Positions 55,301-64,000 of a DNA stretch of 64,000 nt are shown piece after piece. The notes beneath the pieces were generated by a model. That model worked only from the letters and a program-made list of their open reading frames with translations, had not been told where the DNA came from and did not search any database. The position numbers were made by a program, and so were the translations under genes. How positions within the stretch are numbered: position 1 is the first letter of the stretch; each line of letters opens with the position of its first letter. The stretch comes from Primula veris (taxonomy: Eukaryota > Streptophyta > Magnoliopsida > Ericales > Primulaceae): positions 17,705,566 through 17,769,565 of the forward strand of contig OY821743.1 of the NCBI GenBank assembly GCA_963682055.1, written 5' to 3'.

Positions 55301-57817
55301 GCTTGTTTAATTTTACTTTATGTCTTTGCTTTATGCATGTTTAAGTTGATTAATGGGTATTGCGAATACTTCAACAATATTTTTATTGGCATAGATTTGC
55401 AACTCTGTCGACCCGTATGGAGCAATACATCCAAGGACATTCAAGGGACTTGGTTGATCAAGCATACACCAAATTTGTGAGTTCTCTTACACACAAATTG
55501 AACGTAGTTGTGATCTAAATATGTAACTAAACCTAATGTCAGATGGTTTAGATTTTTTAATCGTATTTTAAATGTTGGCAGGTTACTATTATGTTTGTGA
55601 CTTTGGAGAAAATTTCCGCTCAAGACCCAAAATATGCTGATATTTTGCTTTTAGAAAATTATGCTGCTTTTCAAAACAGGTACTTACCGGAGTGTTTTGC
55701 CACTTGTAGCTTTTATGGAGCAACATCATCTACGTCCATATCAGCATCTGTTTCATTGAGAGCTTATACAATCTTATGTACTAACTTCAAGCAAATCAAT
55801 GCAGCTTGTACGATTTAGCAAATGTTGTTCCTACTTTAGCGAAGTTTTATCACCAGGCTAGTGAAAATTATGAACTAGCTTGCACACGCCATATCAGTGT
55901 CATCATATATTATGTACGTACATCTTCGAGCTTCTTTTTCATTTTCATCGTTTTAGCAGTCATCCATGGGTTTATCATGGAGAATTTTTACTTTTTTCTA
56001 CACGAATGTATCTTCGTTTTTAATTGTTTGTTTTTTACACCAAGCTACAATTTCTTTAATTTGTTGAGTAACCTATATATTCGCTCGCTTTTGTACTATA
56101 GATGTCGCTTTTAAATAAGTAGTGTAAAAAAGTGGTATTTAACCTATAAAATAGTGTACAAAATGATGATACAATTAAAGATGGCCTAATAGGTGCCCAA
56201 AGGAGACTATAAACAGGTTGATGTACAATAAATTTGAAAACGTGTACAAAACAGCAGTGTTTTAGAAAAAAGATAACTTGGCTAAAGCGTATTTGCAAGC
56301 GCTAAACTTAAATCGTAAAAAAGCAGGAAGGCGAGTTTTTTCTTCTTTTTTTAAACTTTGAATATTGAATCGAGCTTTTTTGCTTCTAAGCGCACTTTCT
56401 AAAACAGTACAAAGCTGTGAAAACGTCTCCAGTTGTAGTATGTATTCAATATGTAGTTTGTGTTTAAAGCTGTACATTGAAACTTGCTATATTTGCAGCA
56501 ATTTGAACGGCTTTTCCAGTTTGCTAAAAGAATTGAGGATTTAATGTACACGATCACTCCAGAAGAGGTTAGTGATTGTGTTTCCATATAACTCTTGTAC
56601 TATATTTATATCATAATTTCTGCAGAATAAACATTTGTCCAGTTTAGATTTATTTTGGTGTCGCTTATCTGAGACCCTTAATTGAATTGTCGAGTTTAGT
56701 CACTAAACTAGTTAATGTTCTTCAAATTAGCTTCTTGTTTCTTTTTATATGGTAATTCTATATTTGCGGATTTGTAGATCCCATTCCAACTTGGGTTATC
56801 AAAAATGGAACTGAGAAAGGTGGTGAAATCCAGTTTATCCGGAGTAAGTCAACTGTGATCGTCTGTTTTTCCCTGTATACCTATATATTGTGGCAAAGAT
56901 TCTATATTTATGCATATCCAATTCTATTTTAGGTTGACAAGTCCATCAGTTCAATGTACAAAAAATTGCAAAAGAACTTAACCTCAGAGGAGTTATTGCC
57001 TTCTTTATGGGACAAATGCAAGGTATGTCTGTTCACACTGTTTGGTAGGTCAATATGTATTTACATCTGTTGGCGCATGGAGAATATTCTCGTCTTTAGT
57101 CGAGGATGAAAACAAAGGTCTGTTGGTGTATCATATTAGGGAAATGTTGTAATGGGTAGACAAAATAATGGTTGAAAACAGATTTGGGGTTATGTGATAC
57201 GGGTAATCATTTTTTTCTCATGAATGCAATAGGAAATTAAGAGAAGATGGAAAATTTGGTGTGTGAAATTTCGAAAGCTACCACATTTTTATAACGTCAG
57301 TTTACTCAAGTGTGTTTCTGTAATAGGAGCTGGTACTAATATTATAATTACCATGGTACAAACTACCAATTGTGTGAACCTGGTATTGGTTGATTTATTG
57401 GTTGTGTTCACTAATACTACAGTGTAAATCTACACCTGAATTCTTCTCCTTTACGGATTGTAATCTCTCTTGAAGTATAGATGAGAATTTGAAGTTCCAA
57501 AATTAGGATCTGAGTGTCATTATAAACATTGGCTTTGGAGTTCTGAACGTCTTTTATTGGCCATTCTTTTAAATGAACTAAATTAAGTATGTTTAATTTT
57601 TTCTGCGTTTCTCAGTTTATACATGTGCAATGAACTGAATTCATATCTTTTTTTCAACTCATTTTTCACTACAGACTAAGTGTGGGACTCTTTTTATTGT
57701 TTACAGAAGGAATTTTTGGACAAATATGACAGCTTCGCACAGCTTGTTGCGAAGATATACCCCTCGGAATCCATTCCATCTGTAGCCGAAATGAGAGACC
57801 TCTTGGCATCCATGTAA
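38385..57817 (+). CDS. SEC3A: Exocyst complex subunit SEC3 (SEC3A-like), 25 coding exons
   Basis: SEC3 is an exocyst subunit that tethers secretory vesicles at the plasma membrane. Exons are 38385-38562, 41495-41565, 41758-41838, 41996-42063, 42149-42251, 42943-43091, 48152-48269, 48963-49067, 49358-49459, 49540-49677, 49862-49990, 50089-50169, 50251-50325, 51599-51772, 52338-52491, 52619-52683, 53945-54115, 54210-54289, 55395-55476, 55582-55679, 55805-55913, 56499-56567, 56778-56843, 56933-57022 and 57707-57817. They total 2667 nt (888 residues), the usual plant SEC3 length, and all phases agree. The N-terminal part ([20 protein letters not shown], then [15 protein letters not shown]) corresponds to the phosphoinositide-binding PH-like domain. 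Next comes a coiled coil ([20 protein letters not shown]), then the helical C-terminal region ([20 protein letters not shown] … EMRDLLASM). Intron 1 has a GTTACT donor and intron 14 a GTTCTC donor. Intron 6 carries a copia element. No coding damage is seen. Confidence 0.95.
38579..38632. repeat. Poly-C, (TC)n and (TA)n microsatellites
   Basis: A run of about 15 C, then CT dinucleotides, then TA dinucleotides, directly after SEC3 exon 1. Confidence 0.95.
38640..40710. repeat. Tandem array of ~200-350 bp units in SEC3 intron 1
   Basis: At least seven imperfect copies of one module are present. Each has a TA/TG microsatellite, then TTTTCGTTATGTTTTTAG or a relative, TTTGGACTAGCATTATTGAA, GCACCACTTGATCT and a segment with TAGCTATTTGTTCCGG. 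Copies start near 38650, 39040, 39380, 39880, 40190, 40355 and 40610. Unit lengths vary through microsatellite expansion and one MITE insertion. Confidence 0.8.
39412..39768. mobile_element. Tourist-like MITE with TTA target duplication
   Basis: A 357-bp element with 22-bp near-perfect terminal inverted repeats (GGGTGTGTTTGGAACTCGG and its complement CCGGGTTCCAAACACACCC), flanked by TTA at 39409-39411 and 39769-39771. It sits inside one copy of the SEC3 intron 1 tandem array. The neighbouring copies keep the uninterrupted GTGCTTTTAGTTTTG, which serves as an empty site. It has no coding capacity; mobilisation by a PIF/Harbinger transposase is inferred from the TSD and TIR type. Confidence 0.88.
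43190..43411 (+). repeat. 5' LTR of the copia element
   Basis: 222 bp from TGTTAAAGTAATTG to CAGTTTCTACA. Contains TATATATATTG and AATAAAAATAC, possible TATA and polyadenylation signals. Confidence 0.94.
43528..47939 (+). pseudogene. Copia gag-pol polyprotein broken by two frameshifts
   Basis: Frame 1 (43528-46113) starts [20 protein letters not shown] and carries the gag N-terminal domain ([15 protein letters not shown]) and a CX2CX4HX4C knuckle ([14 protein letters not shown], about 44441). It continues with the protease DTGA (about 44562) and an integrase that has the HHCC region and the core motifs HSDVW, SDNGTEY and [12 protein letters not shown]. Homology then continues in a second frame (46127-46783) with RT text such as [27 protein letters not shown] and [18 protein letters not shown], and in a third frame (46770-47939) with YVDD (about 46912) and RNase H ([30 protein letters not shown]). 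The breaks are near 46085-46110 and near 46735. Otherwise it is well preserved, in line with the young LTRs. Confidence 0.92.
47873..48094 (+). repeat. 3' LTR of the copia element
   Basis: 222 bp, two substitutions from the 5' LTR (AGCCCAA for AGCCCAG; GTTTTTACA for GTTTCTACA), followed by GTTAC. Confidence 0.94.
53086..53533. mobile_element. Possible inverted-repeat MITE in SEC3 intron 16
   Basis: The left end CCTAGGCGCTAGGCCTTGG and the right end CCTAGGCCCCGAGGCCCC, with TTTCAAATGTCCC/TTTTTGAAACCTCG around them, suggest imperfect inverted repeats of a GC-rich-ended MITE. A target duplication was not found. Confidence 0.4.
54800..55210. mobile_element. Possible MITE-like insertion in SEC3 intron 18
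   Basis: TTTTGTACACCCAACTATCAC at about 54826 and GTGATTTGGGGATGTACAAA at about 55140 look like diverged inverted ends. The interior is non-coding. Weak evidence. Confidence 0.3.
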
Positions 57818-58239
57818 AGAGAGATTTTTCTGCTTTGTAGAGAACTAGAGATCCGAAACATCAAGTTTGTGCACACCATTTTTTATACTTTCCGCATTTG
57901 ATTTTTTTGAAACATCATTTTAGACTTTTTATGTTTCAAGTTTGTGAGTAGTATTCATTAAGGCTACATCTTCCTCACTCTTGTGTGAAATTGGTGATTG
58001 CTTACTAATTTTGTAGCCTTGCTTAAATGCCAAATACTAAAGCAATAGCATCAAATTACATGATAATGTCCGTGCAAGAAAGTTCGTTCATAACTCGGAA
58101 TTAACCAAGAAGCCAATAGCACTGGTCCACTATTTCCCAGAGATTTCCATTAAACTCTTTATAGAATCATCATACTTATTTCTTGTTTATAGTAAAACCC
58201 ACCGATCCTCTGCCAATAGAACTGATCCTGTCAATGTAC

Positions 58240-58524
58240 GGGTTTATTATACTTGACTACCCTGAAGTATGATAGTGTTTTCGTTAACTACCCTGAAGTA
58301 TGATAGTTGTAGTCACTAAATCTATTTTTTTCTTTAAATTTAAGTGTAAATAAGTAATCTGTTTGTAAAATGGTCACGTGCTGATTTTTTCGTCCATTTG
58401 AATTGTCTTTTTGTATAAAAAAATAACGGAGACTAAATTTGAGGGTAGTAAAAGAAAGAGTTTATACTTCAGGATAGTTAACGAAAACACTACCATATTT
58501 CAGGATAGTCAAGTATAATAAAAC
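58240..58524. mobile_element. 285-bp MITE with ~57-bp TIRs and an 11-bp target duplication
   Basis: The left end (GGGTTTATTATACTTGACTA …) and the right end on the reverse strand (GTTTTATTATACTTGACTAT …) match over about 57 bp. Both contain GTGTTTTCGTTAACTA and the repeated phrase CCTGAAGTATGATAG. The 11-bp TGTCAATGTAC occurs on both sides (58229-58239 and 58525-58535). A duplication of 9-11 bp is the Mutator-superfamily size, so this is probably a MULE-derived MITE. No coding capacity. Confidence 0.85.
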
Positions 58525-58685
58525 TGTCAATGTACAAGGGTCAAGTTTGGTCTTGAAATATCTCAAGTCTCTCAACCCATTGCCATGGTCCAGGTTTGAC
58601 CCATCGGCCATCCTTGTCGACGGAAAATAGTTATACAAGTGTTCTTTGCAAGGCTAAGTACCATGGAAACTTTGGTATGACACTG

Positions 58686-59013
58686 GTACACTAAGGCCTC
58701 GTTTGGTTATAGTATTACTAGTATCGGGACTATAAATACTTTCGGACTATGGCGAGATTATAAATGAAGGCGAGATTAATAGTACATACATGAAACTCAA
58801 TGAAGTGTTTGTTCGGATTTTATTGAGTTTGTACTATTTTACAAATTTACCTTTATAATTATGTCTCTAGATATATATGTTATTATTTTAATATATATAT
58901 ATATATATATATACACGTATATACATAATTATATATATATATATACGTCTATTATGCATATAAATATATGTGTACAAAAAAAAAAATATATACACATAAT
59001 TATATTTTTTAAA

Positions 59014-59058
<45 letters not shown>

Positions 59059-59250
59059 TTGTAGCCGTTGATAGGTGAGAAAGATTATTGGGGCTAATTT
59101 AGACCAGATAATGGATCCGGTACTAATTTCCCAATACCCACCCCCACATGCTATAAGAAATATTATTTCCAATCTCATTGTAACAGAAATACCCTTCCAA
59201 ACTTGGCTATACAAGCTGAAACAAACGAGACCTACGGATACATCTCTGGC
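58686..59250. mobile_element. Possible MITE with short inverted ends and (TA)n interior
   Basis: The left end AAGGCCTCGTTTGGTT and the right end CAAACGAGACCTA are inverted relatives. Inside are (TA)n/(ATAC)n microsatellites (58890-59055), TACTAGTATCGGGACTATAA near the left end and a related GGATCCGGTACTAATTTCCC near the right. The target duplication is unclear. Confidence 0.4.
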
Positions 59251-59275
59251 ACATTTTAGCAAAGGATGAGAAATT

Positions 59276-59909
59276 TTATTTTATTTTAAAAAAAAACTTG
59301 TTAAAATATTAAGTTAATCAATATAATAATGTAAATATTTTATAATCAACAACTATGATGAATTTAATTGAATATGTTTCACAATAGTTATGAAATTATA
59401 TTAACATCGACTAAAAACAGATATATTAAGCACCTAAATTGTGACAGTTTGTTAATTCTATTATTGTAGGGGTAAACTTGAATTGTATATATAAAAGTAA
59501 ATATATTTTTTATTGGCTTCAAATCGATGACACCGGCACAGGCTCTTTTTTTTTAAATATCAAAGGAATAAAAGGCTTATGCTAACTCAGATCGGCTTCA
59601 AATTATCCTTTTAACGTATTTCTGTTTTCTACTACTATTAAAACACGCCAATGCACCGCCGGAAAAAAATGAAAATTTCAGTTAACAGGTTAAATTAGTG
59701 CAAAAACAGAGACTAGAGAAAGTCAAATCACCCCATCATAAAATAGTAAAATTCGAAATTATCAAACTGAATTCAAATACATCAACTCAACATTCTTCTG
59801 AAAATTCAAGTCTGAAATTGCAAAAAGATATAACAAAATACAACACTATTCTAACAGACGCTTGTAGCGAGTGATAAAGCTCTGCAAGATTGTTTGTACC
59901 ATTAGCTCC
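59276..59909. other. Intergenic spacer and RPP2 3' flank
   Basis: AT-rich. The last part holds the 3' UTR of the minus-strand P2 gene. No other gene is seen. Confidence 0.55.
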
Positions 59910-62545
59910 TTAATCGAAAAGACTGAATCCCATATCCTGCACCAGAAATACAAGTCAAGCAAATTATCTCAGTAAGAAAACCAAGATTAAAAACTCCAAA
60001 AAGGAGAATCATAAAAAAGGGAAGCAATAACAAAAAACATTGAAGGGATTGTCCTTTCACCCCCCTCCTGTCCTTGTTCAAATAAATTTTTAAAAGGGAA
60101 CCTTGCGTATAAAGAATTATGTTATCATTATAAAGACTCATACTTTTCCTTTATTCATCATATCTTCATTTTGTTATATTTTGTACTAACTTTTCTAATC
60201 TATGGGTAAACTAACACAAGGCAACCTTACGTATAAAGAGACGTTATCACTATAAAGAACTACGAGTAATAATTTTCCTATATTCAGTTATTATATTTTG
60301 TACAAACTTTTCTAATCTATGGGTAAATTAACACAAGGGAACCTTACGTATAAAGATTTATGCTATCATTATAAAGAACTACTAGTAATAATTTCCCTAT
60401 ATTCAGTTTATTATATTTTGTACGAATTTTTCTAATCTATGGTACACTAACACAAGGGAGAAACTTACATCATCAGACTCTTCTTTCTCTTCTACTTTCT
60501 CTTCTTTCTTTGCTTCAGCAGCAGGGGCAGCACCACCGCCTCCGCCCCCGGCAACAGCAGACACTGCAACACCACCACCGCCGCCAGCAGGAACTGAAGC
60601 CAGCTTTTCCCTTCCAGAAGCAATCAATTCAGTAATGTCCTTTCCCTTGATTTCCTTCAAAAGCAACTCAATCTTGTCATCATCAGCTTCAACTCCAACT
60701 GTACAGAAAAAAAGATAATATCAGTGCATTTATATAGATTTGTAAAGATGCAACAAACATTATGAATAGCAGTAATGATCGAATTTAAGGAACCAAACAG
60801 AAGTAATTATTCATGTAAGTGACATCCAAGACTTATTTTAGCTTGTAAGGCATAAAACTCAATAAACCATGTAACTCTCTCCTAGTATAGGAGAGCTTCC
60901 GAGAAAGCACACAAAAATTAAATCAACTGCAAATAAAACTGGAAGGGAAAGGAAAGTAATAATATGCTCAAAAGACAGACTGTATTCTTAAAAGCAATCA
61001 TGATAATTTCAACTTCCACAAGAATAATCAAGAGCTCTAATCTGGCTTATAAGACTAATTGTTTGTATCCGTAAGTATTTTACTATTCTCCTATCCTAAG
61101 AAACCCCAGAACAAAAATGGCATTCCTCCGAAGAACAATTTAGTAGAACAAAGTAAATCTCAAAGGTTATTGATAACAGGTACAATTCTAAGTAAAAACT
61201 TAATATAATTCACAAATGCTAACAATTTAGTAGAACAAAGTAAATCTCAAAGGTTATTGAATATACAAAATGGTTGTCTGAAAATAGGTCTCAAGGAGTC
61301 AATAAGATTCATTTGCTTTTAAAGTAAAACGCAAGCGCAAAACAACTATGTTATAAGCTTGCATAAATTCAGTTACAACTTCTAACATACACGCTTAATG
61401 GATACACACTCAAAAAATATAATAATACAGACTATCCAAGATCAGCAAAAAGTGCAACTATAATGATTTGCCTGAAAAGTATAACTTAATGATTTGCCTG
61501 AAATCAATAGAATCTTAAAGCATTTTCCCATAGCGACGTAATATAATTGCAGCTTACAAAGAACAGACTTTTCCAATTGAAATATATACTCTAATTTCTT
61601 TGTCAGAGAAAAAAGGCAGTTTCTTTAGGTTTTTTCATGTTCTTAAAAAATACAAACTTTTTTTCCGACTTAAAAGCTACATCCAAACAATCCCAAGTAA
61701 GAAAATTGACTACATTTCTTTAAAGTTTAACTATCTTATCTATCTATCAAACTTAAATAATACAAACCTAAAAGAACAAACTATTTAAATACTTATCTTT
61801 TATTAAACATCTCCGGGTGTAGCAGCATATAAGCAGGAACATGTGATCATTAATAAAACAGCTAACCTTGTAAAAAGAAATTTACAATTTATATTTTAAA
61901 CAAGAAAATAAATTTACACATATAAGAACTAAATAATGGCCTAATATCATTTAGCACAAAGCATATTGCAGCTCTCAAGAACAGACTTTTCCATCAAAAG
62001 CTGAGTTTCTAGTGGTTTGTTCATTTTCTAATTTAAAAGTTGAATCCAAACAATCCCAAGTGAGAAAACTGATTTCATTTCCTGAAAGTGTACCTATCTA
62101 TCTATCTATCTATCAAACTTAAATAATACAAACCTAACACAAAAGTAAGAACATGCCTCATCTAATTGCAACTTTCAAGACCAGACTTTTCCCATTAAAA
62201 TCTTTACTCTAATTTCTTTTTCCGGCTTAAAAGCTGGGTTAGTAAGTGTTTTTTTCATTTTCTAAAAAATAAATATGTTTTCCGGACCTAAAAAAAGGGC
62301 TATAAGCTAAAAAGCTACATACAAACAGTCCCAAGTAAGAATAACCTACTTCATTTCCTGAAAGTGTACCAATCTATATATCAAAACTTAAATAAAACAA
62401 ACATAATAAAACAATCGAAAAACAGCAGAATAAAAAAATAAAGAAAGTAATAAATACCTGAAGCGAGAATACCCTTCAAATCCTTATCAGAAGGGGTTGA
62501 GTTTCCCCCCAAAACAGCCAATAAATAAGCAGCTAATACCTTCAT
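59910..62545 (-). CDS. RPP2: 60S acidic ribosomal protein P2, three exons
   Basis: P2 forms the lateral stalk of the cytosolic 60S subunit with P1 and P0 and recruits elongation factors. Coding exons are 62545-62458, 60698-60469 and 59936-59910, which total 345 nt (114 residues plus stop), the normal size. Exon 1 gives [20 protein letters not shown]. Exon 2 gives [20 protein letters not shown], then the Gly/Ala hinge and the [14 protein letters not shown] acidic stretch. Exon 3 gives DMGFSLFD, the invariant P-protein C-terminus that contacts GTPase factors. Junctions are TCAG/GTATTT to TACAG/TTGGAG and GATGAT/GTAAGT to TGCAG/GATATG. The promoter carries a telo-box and two site II motifs. All coding sequence is intact. 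Confidence 0.95.
60080..60462. repeat. About 120-bp tandem repeat, three copies, in RPP2 intron 2
   Basis: A unit that includes AACCTTACGTATAAAGA, TATCATTATAAAGAACTAC and TTTTCTAATCTATGGGTAAA occurs three times, starting near 60098, 60222 and 60340. The first copy is the most diverged. The last ends about 7 bp before the exon 2 splice donor. Confidence 0.85.
61560..62400. repeat. Three diverged repeats in RPP2 intron 1
   Basis: A segment with AGACTTTTCCAATTGAAA, AATCCCAAGTAAGAAAA, TTTCCTGAAAGTGTACC and CTATCTATCAAACTTAAATA is present three times. The AATCCCAAGT landmarks lie near 61690, 62057 and 62328. This is a tandem intronic expansion, with no evidence of coding. Confidence 0.75.
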
Positions 62546-62639
62546 TTCTTTTTTGTACTCTGCTATAAATAAAAACATCAAACAAACACAAATTCCTATT
62601 AATACTTCACAAATATTAAAAAGTTCACCAACTCAATAT

Positions 62640-62715
62640 ATATATATATATATATATAAATGTACTCACAGAGTTGGATTGGAAGAATTTGTAGAGAGAG
62701 AGAGAGAGAGAGTTG
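62640..62715. repeat. (TA)n and (AG)n microsatellites near the RPP2 transcription start
   Basis: TA dinucleotides at 62637-62658 and AG dinucleotides at 62695-62712. On the minus strand the latter is a CT-rich leader, the usual 5' terminal pyrimidine-type context of ribosomal protein genes. Confidence 0.85.
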
Positions 62716-62729
62716 TGTGAGACTGCTTA

Positions 62730-62863
62730 CTAGGGTTTGAGAGGTTTAAAAAAGGGAGATATAAGTTTGTTTATATATGTCTTCTAACAAGGCTTTTTTT
62801 TACATTATTATTCTGTTATTTTAGGCCCATTTATTTATTAGGCTGAATTGTTGCTCAGGCCCA
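62730..62863 (-). promoter_or_regulatory. RPP2 promoter: telo-box and two site II (TGGGCC) motifs
   Basis: On the minus strand AAACCCTAG (telo-box) lies at 62730-62738. TGGGCC occurs at 62824-62829 and again at 62858-62863. Telo-boxes with nearby site II elements, the latter bound by TCP factors, are the known signature of plant cytosolic ribosomal protein promoters, linking expression to cell proliferation. Confidence 0.8.
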
Positions 62864-62939
62864 CCAAGATATTGCATGTGATTTATATTACTCGGTAAGC
62901 GGGCAATAAACTGTACTACTCTTTTGAATTAGGGCTCAG

Positions 62940-63245
62940 TTCGAACTGATCCGGTTCGGTTTTTGACAAAACCGAAATCGAAATCGAACATATTTTTCGG
63001 TTAGGTTTTTTTCGATTTCAGTCTTTTTATTTTTTGGATCGAACCGGACCAGTTTTTTCGGTCCAGTTTTGGTTTTTGCGGTTTTATTTTTGATTTTTTG
63101 GTTTTTTTTGGGTTTTTTCGATTTCGGTCTTTTTTGGTTCGGTTTTACTGAAAACCGAAACCGACCCGAATTTTTTTTGATTTTTCGGTTTTTTTCGGTT
63201 TTTTTGGGTTCGGTTCGGTTTTTCCGGTTTTTCGTCCGGTCCTAC
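62940..63245. repeat. CGGTTTTT-rich low-complexity block
   Basis: About 300 bp built from CGGTTCGGTTTTT, TTTTTTCGGTT and the complementary ACCGAAACCGAACC. It resembles simple-sequence arms of a decayed inverted-repeat element. The open frames here are artefacts of the repeat. Confidence 0.7.
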
Positions 63246-64000
63246 TTTGAATAACAAATATTAATCTTCTAAAGACATATTCAGTCGAACCTACAGTCAA
63301 CACATTTATGTTCATAACTTTCTGCACTCTTCTGAGAAAATCAACAGACTTTGTAGCTAAAAACTCAAATGTATCAAACGCAAAATATATGAAATTGTGC
63401 TAATTGTCTATCATTCAAAAATACAAAATCTAGTTATTTATTTATTTATTATTGTTATAGTTAATAACCTTTTCATTGCGGGTAAAGGGATTTAAACCAT
63501 AGTTGATATGATAGAAAACGGAAACAGGAAACGAAACGTGAACTAAATGTGATTTCACGTGAAAAAATAAAAATGAAAAAAAAAATTGCACGTGAAATAA
63601 TAGAAAGAGGAAAACGAGAAACGGATACGGATACGGATACGGATACGGAAAACGGGTAACGTGATTTTTGTTAGAGGAAACGAGTTTACGAGTAATTATG
63701 GATTGAAATATGATTATAAGCTGAGTATAGTAAGACAGTGACCGTATGGACAAACTGCCTTGCTCATTTTCATTGCTACGTGTTGCTGTGTAGTTTTTGG
63801 ATATTAAACGGACCACTAACTTAGCAACCAAAATAAAACGATCAAGTGTGGTAGACATTTTAAACAAAAACTCCGGACATTGTTGATAAACGGATGGGTC
63901 ATTCGGCTAATTCATTGGCAATTATTCAAACTACCTCAATTTTTGGACCATATGGGGATGAATTACGGGTGGCGGAATTGAGCTATGAGTATAAGCTGAG
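63246..64000. other. Intergenic spacer to the window end
   Basis: No gene is recognised. Apart from the hexanucleotide repeat the sequence is ordinary AT-rich spacer. Confidence 0.5.
63622..63648. repeat. (GGATAC)n hexanucleotide repeat
   Basis: Four to five tandem copies of GGATAC. Confidence 0.9.

Noticed and set aside
63069..63327. ORFs of Phe/Gly and Lys/Pro repeats near the window end
   Set aside because: They come from the CGGTTTTT low-complexity block.

Overview
This is nuclear DNA of a flowering plant, very probably a eudicot. Three ordinary plant genes with GT-AG introns (a plastid ribosomal protein, an exocyst subunit and a cytosolic P2 stalk protein) sit among AT-rich spacer, TTTAGGG-type repeats and many plant transposons. 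I cannot name the species from sequence alone.

Layout. (1) 1-5080: a plant-mobile-domain (PMD, MAIN-like) gene on the minus strand with one apparent frameshift. Around it lie a degenerate telomere-like array, a 56-bp satellite and two blocks of palindromes. (2) 6460-8688: a complete but dead PIF/Harbinger transposon with TIRs and a TTA target duplication. (3) 9508-14745: rps9, plastid ribosomal protein uS9, two exons. Its 4.6-kb intron holds two decayed partial copies of exon 1. (4) 15434-31239: a 15.8-kb Ty3/gypsy retrotransposon of Tat type, with LTRs of 571 and 565 bp differing at four positions plus one 6-bp indel and a GATAA target duplication. Its gag-pol is broken and its integrase truncated. 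The 9 kb between pol and the 3' LTR carries, on the opposite strand, one spliced gene and five short single-exon genes, nearly all predicted coiled coils and most with their own TATA box. (5) 31245-38384: AT-rich spacer with foldback and tandem repeats. (6) 38385-57817: SEC3 exocyst subunit, 25 coding exons, 888 residues. A young Ty1/copia element lies in intron 6 and a Tourist-like MITE in intron 1. (7) 58240-59250: two MITE-like elements. (8) 59910-62545: the P2 gene on the minus strand, with telo-box and site II promoter motifs. (9) 62900-64000: low-complexity spacer.

The host genes are housekeeping genes for plastid translation, cytosolic translation and vesicle tethering, and they do not form a pathway. 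The most unusual object is the antisense gene battery inside the gypsy element. The LTRs show recent movement, yet gag-pol cannot encode a working machinery, while most antisense ORFs remain open. This points to a non-autonomous element mobilised by a relative and carrying a set of small coiled-coil genes of unknown role.

Coordinates, splice sites and frame arithmetic were worked out by eye. Family names rest on recognised motifs; no database search was run.
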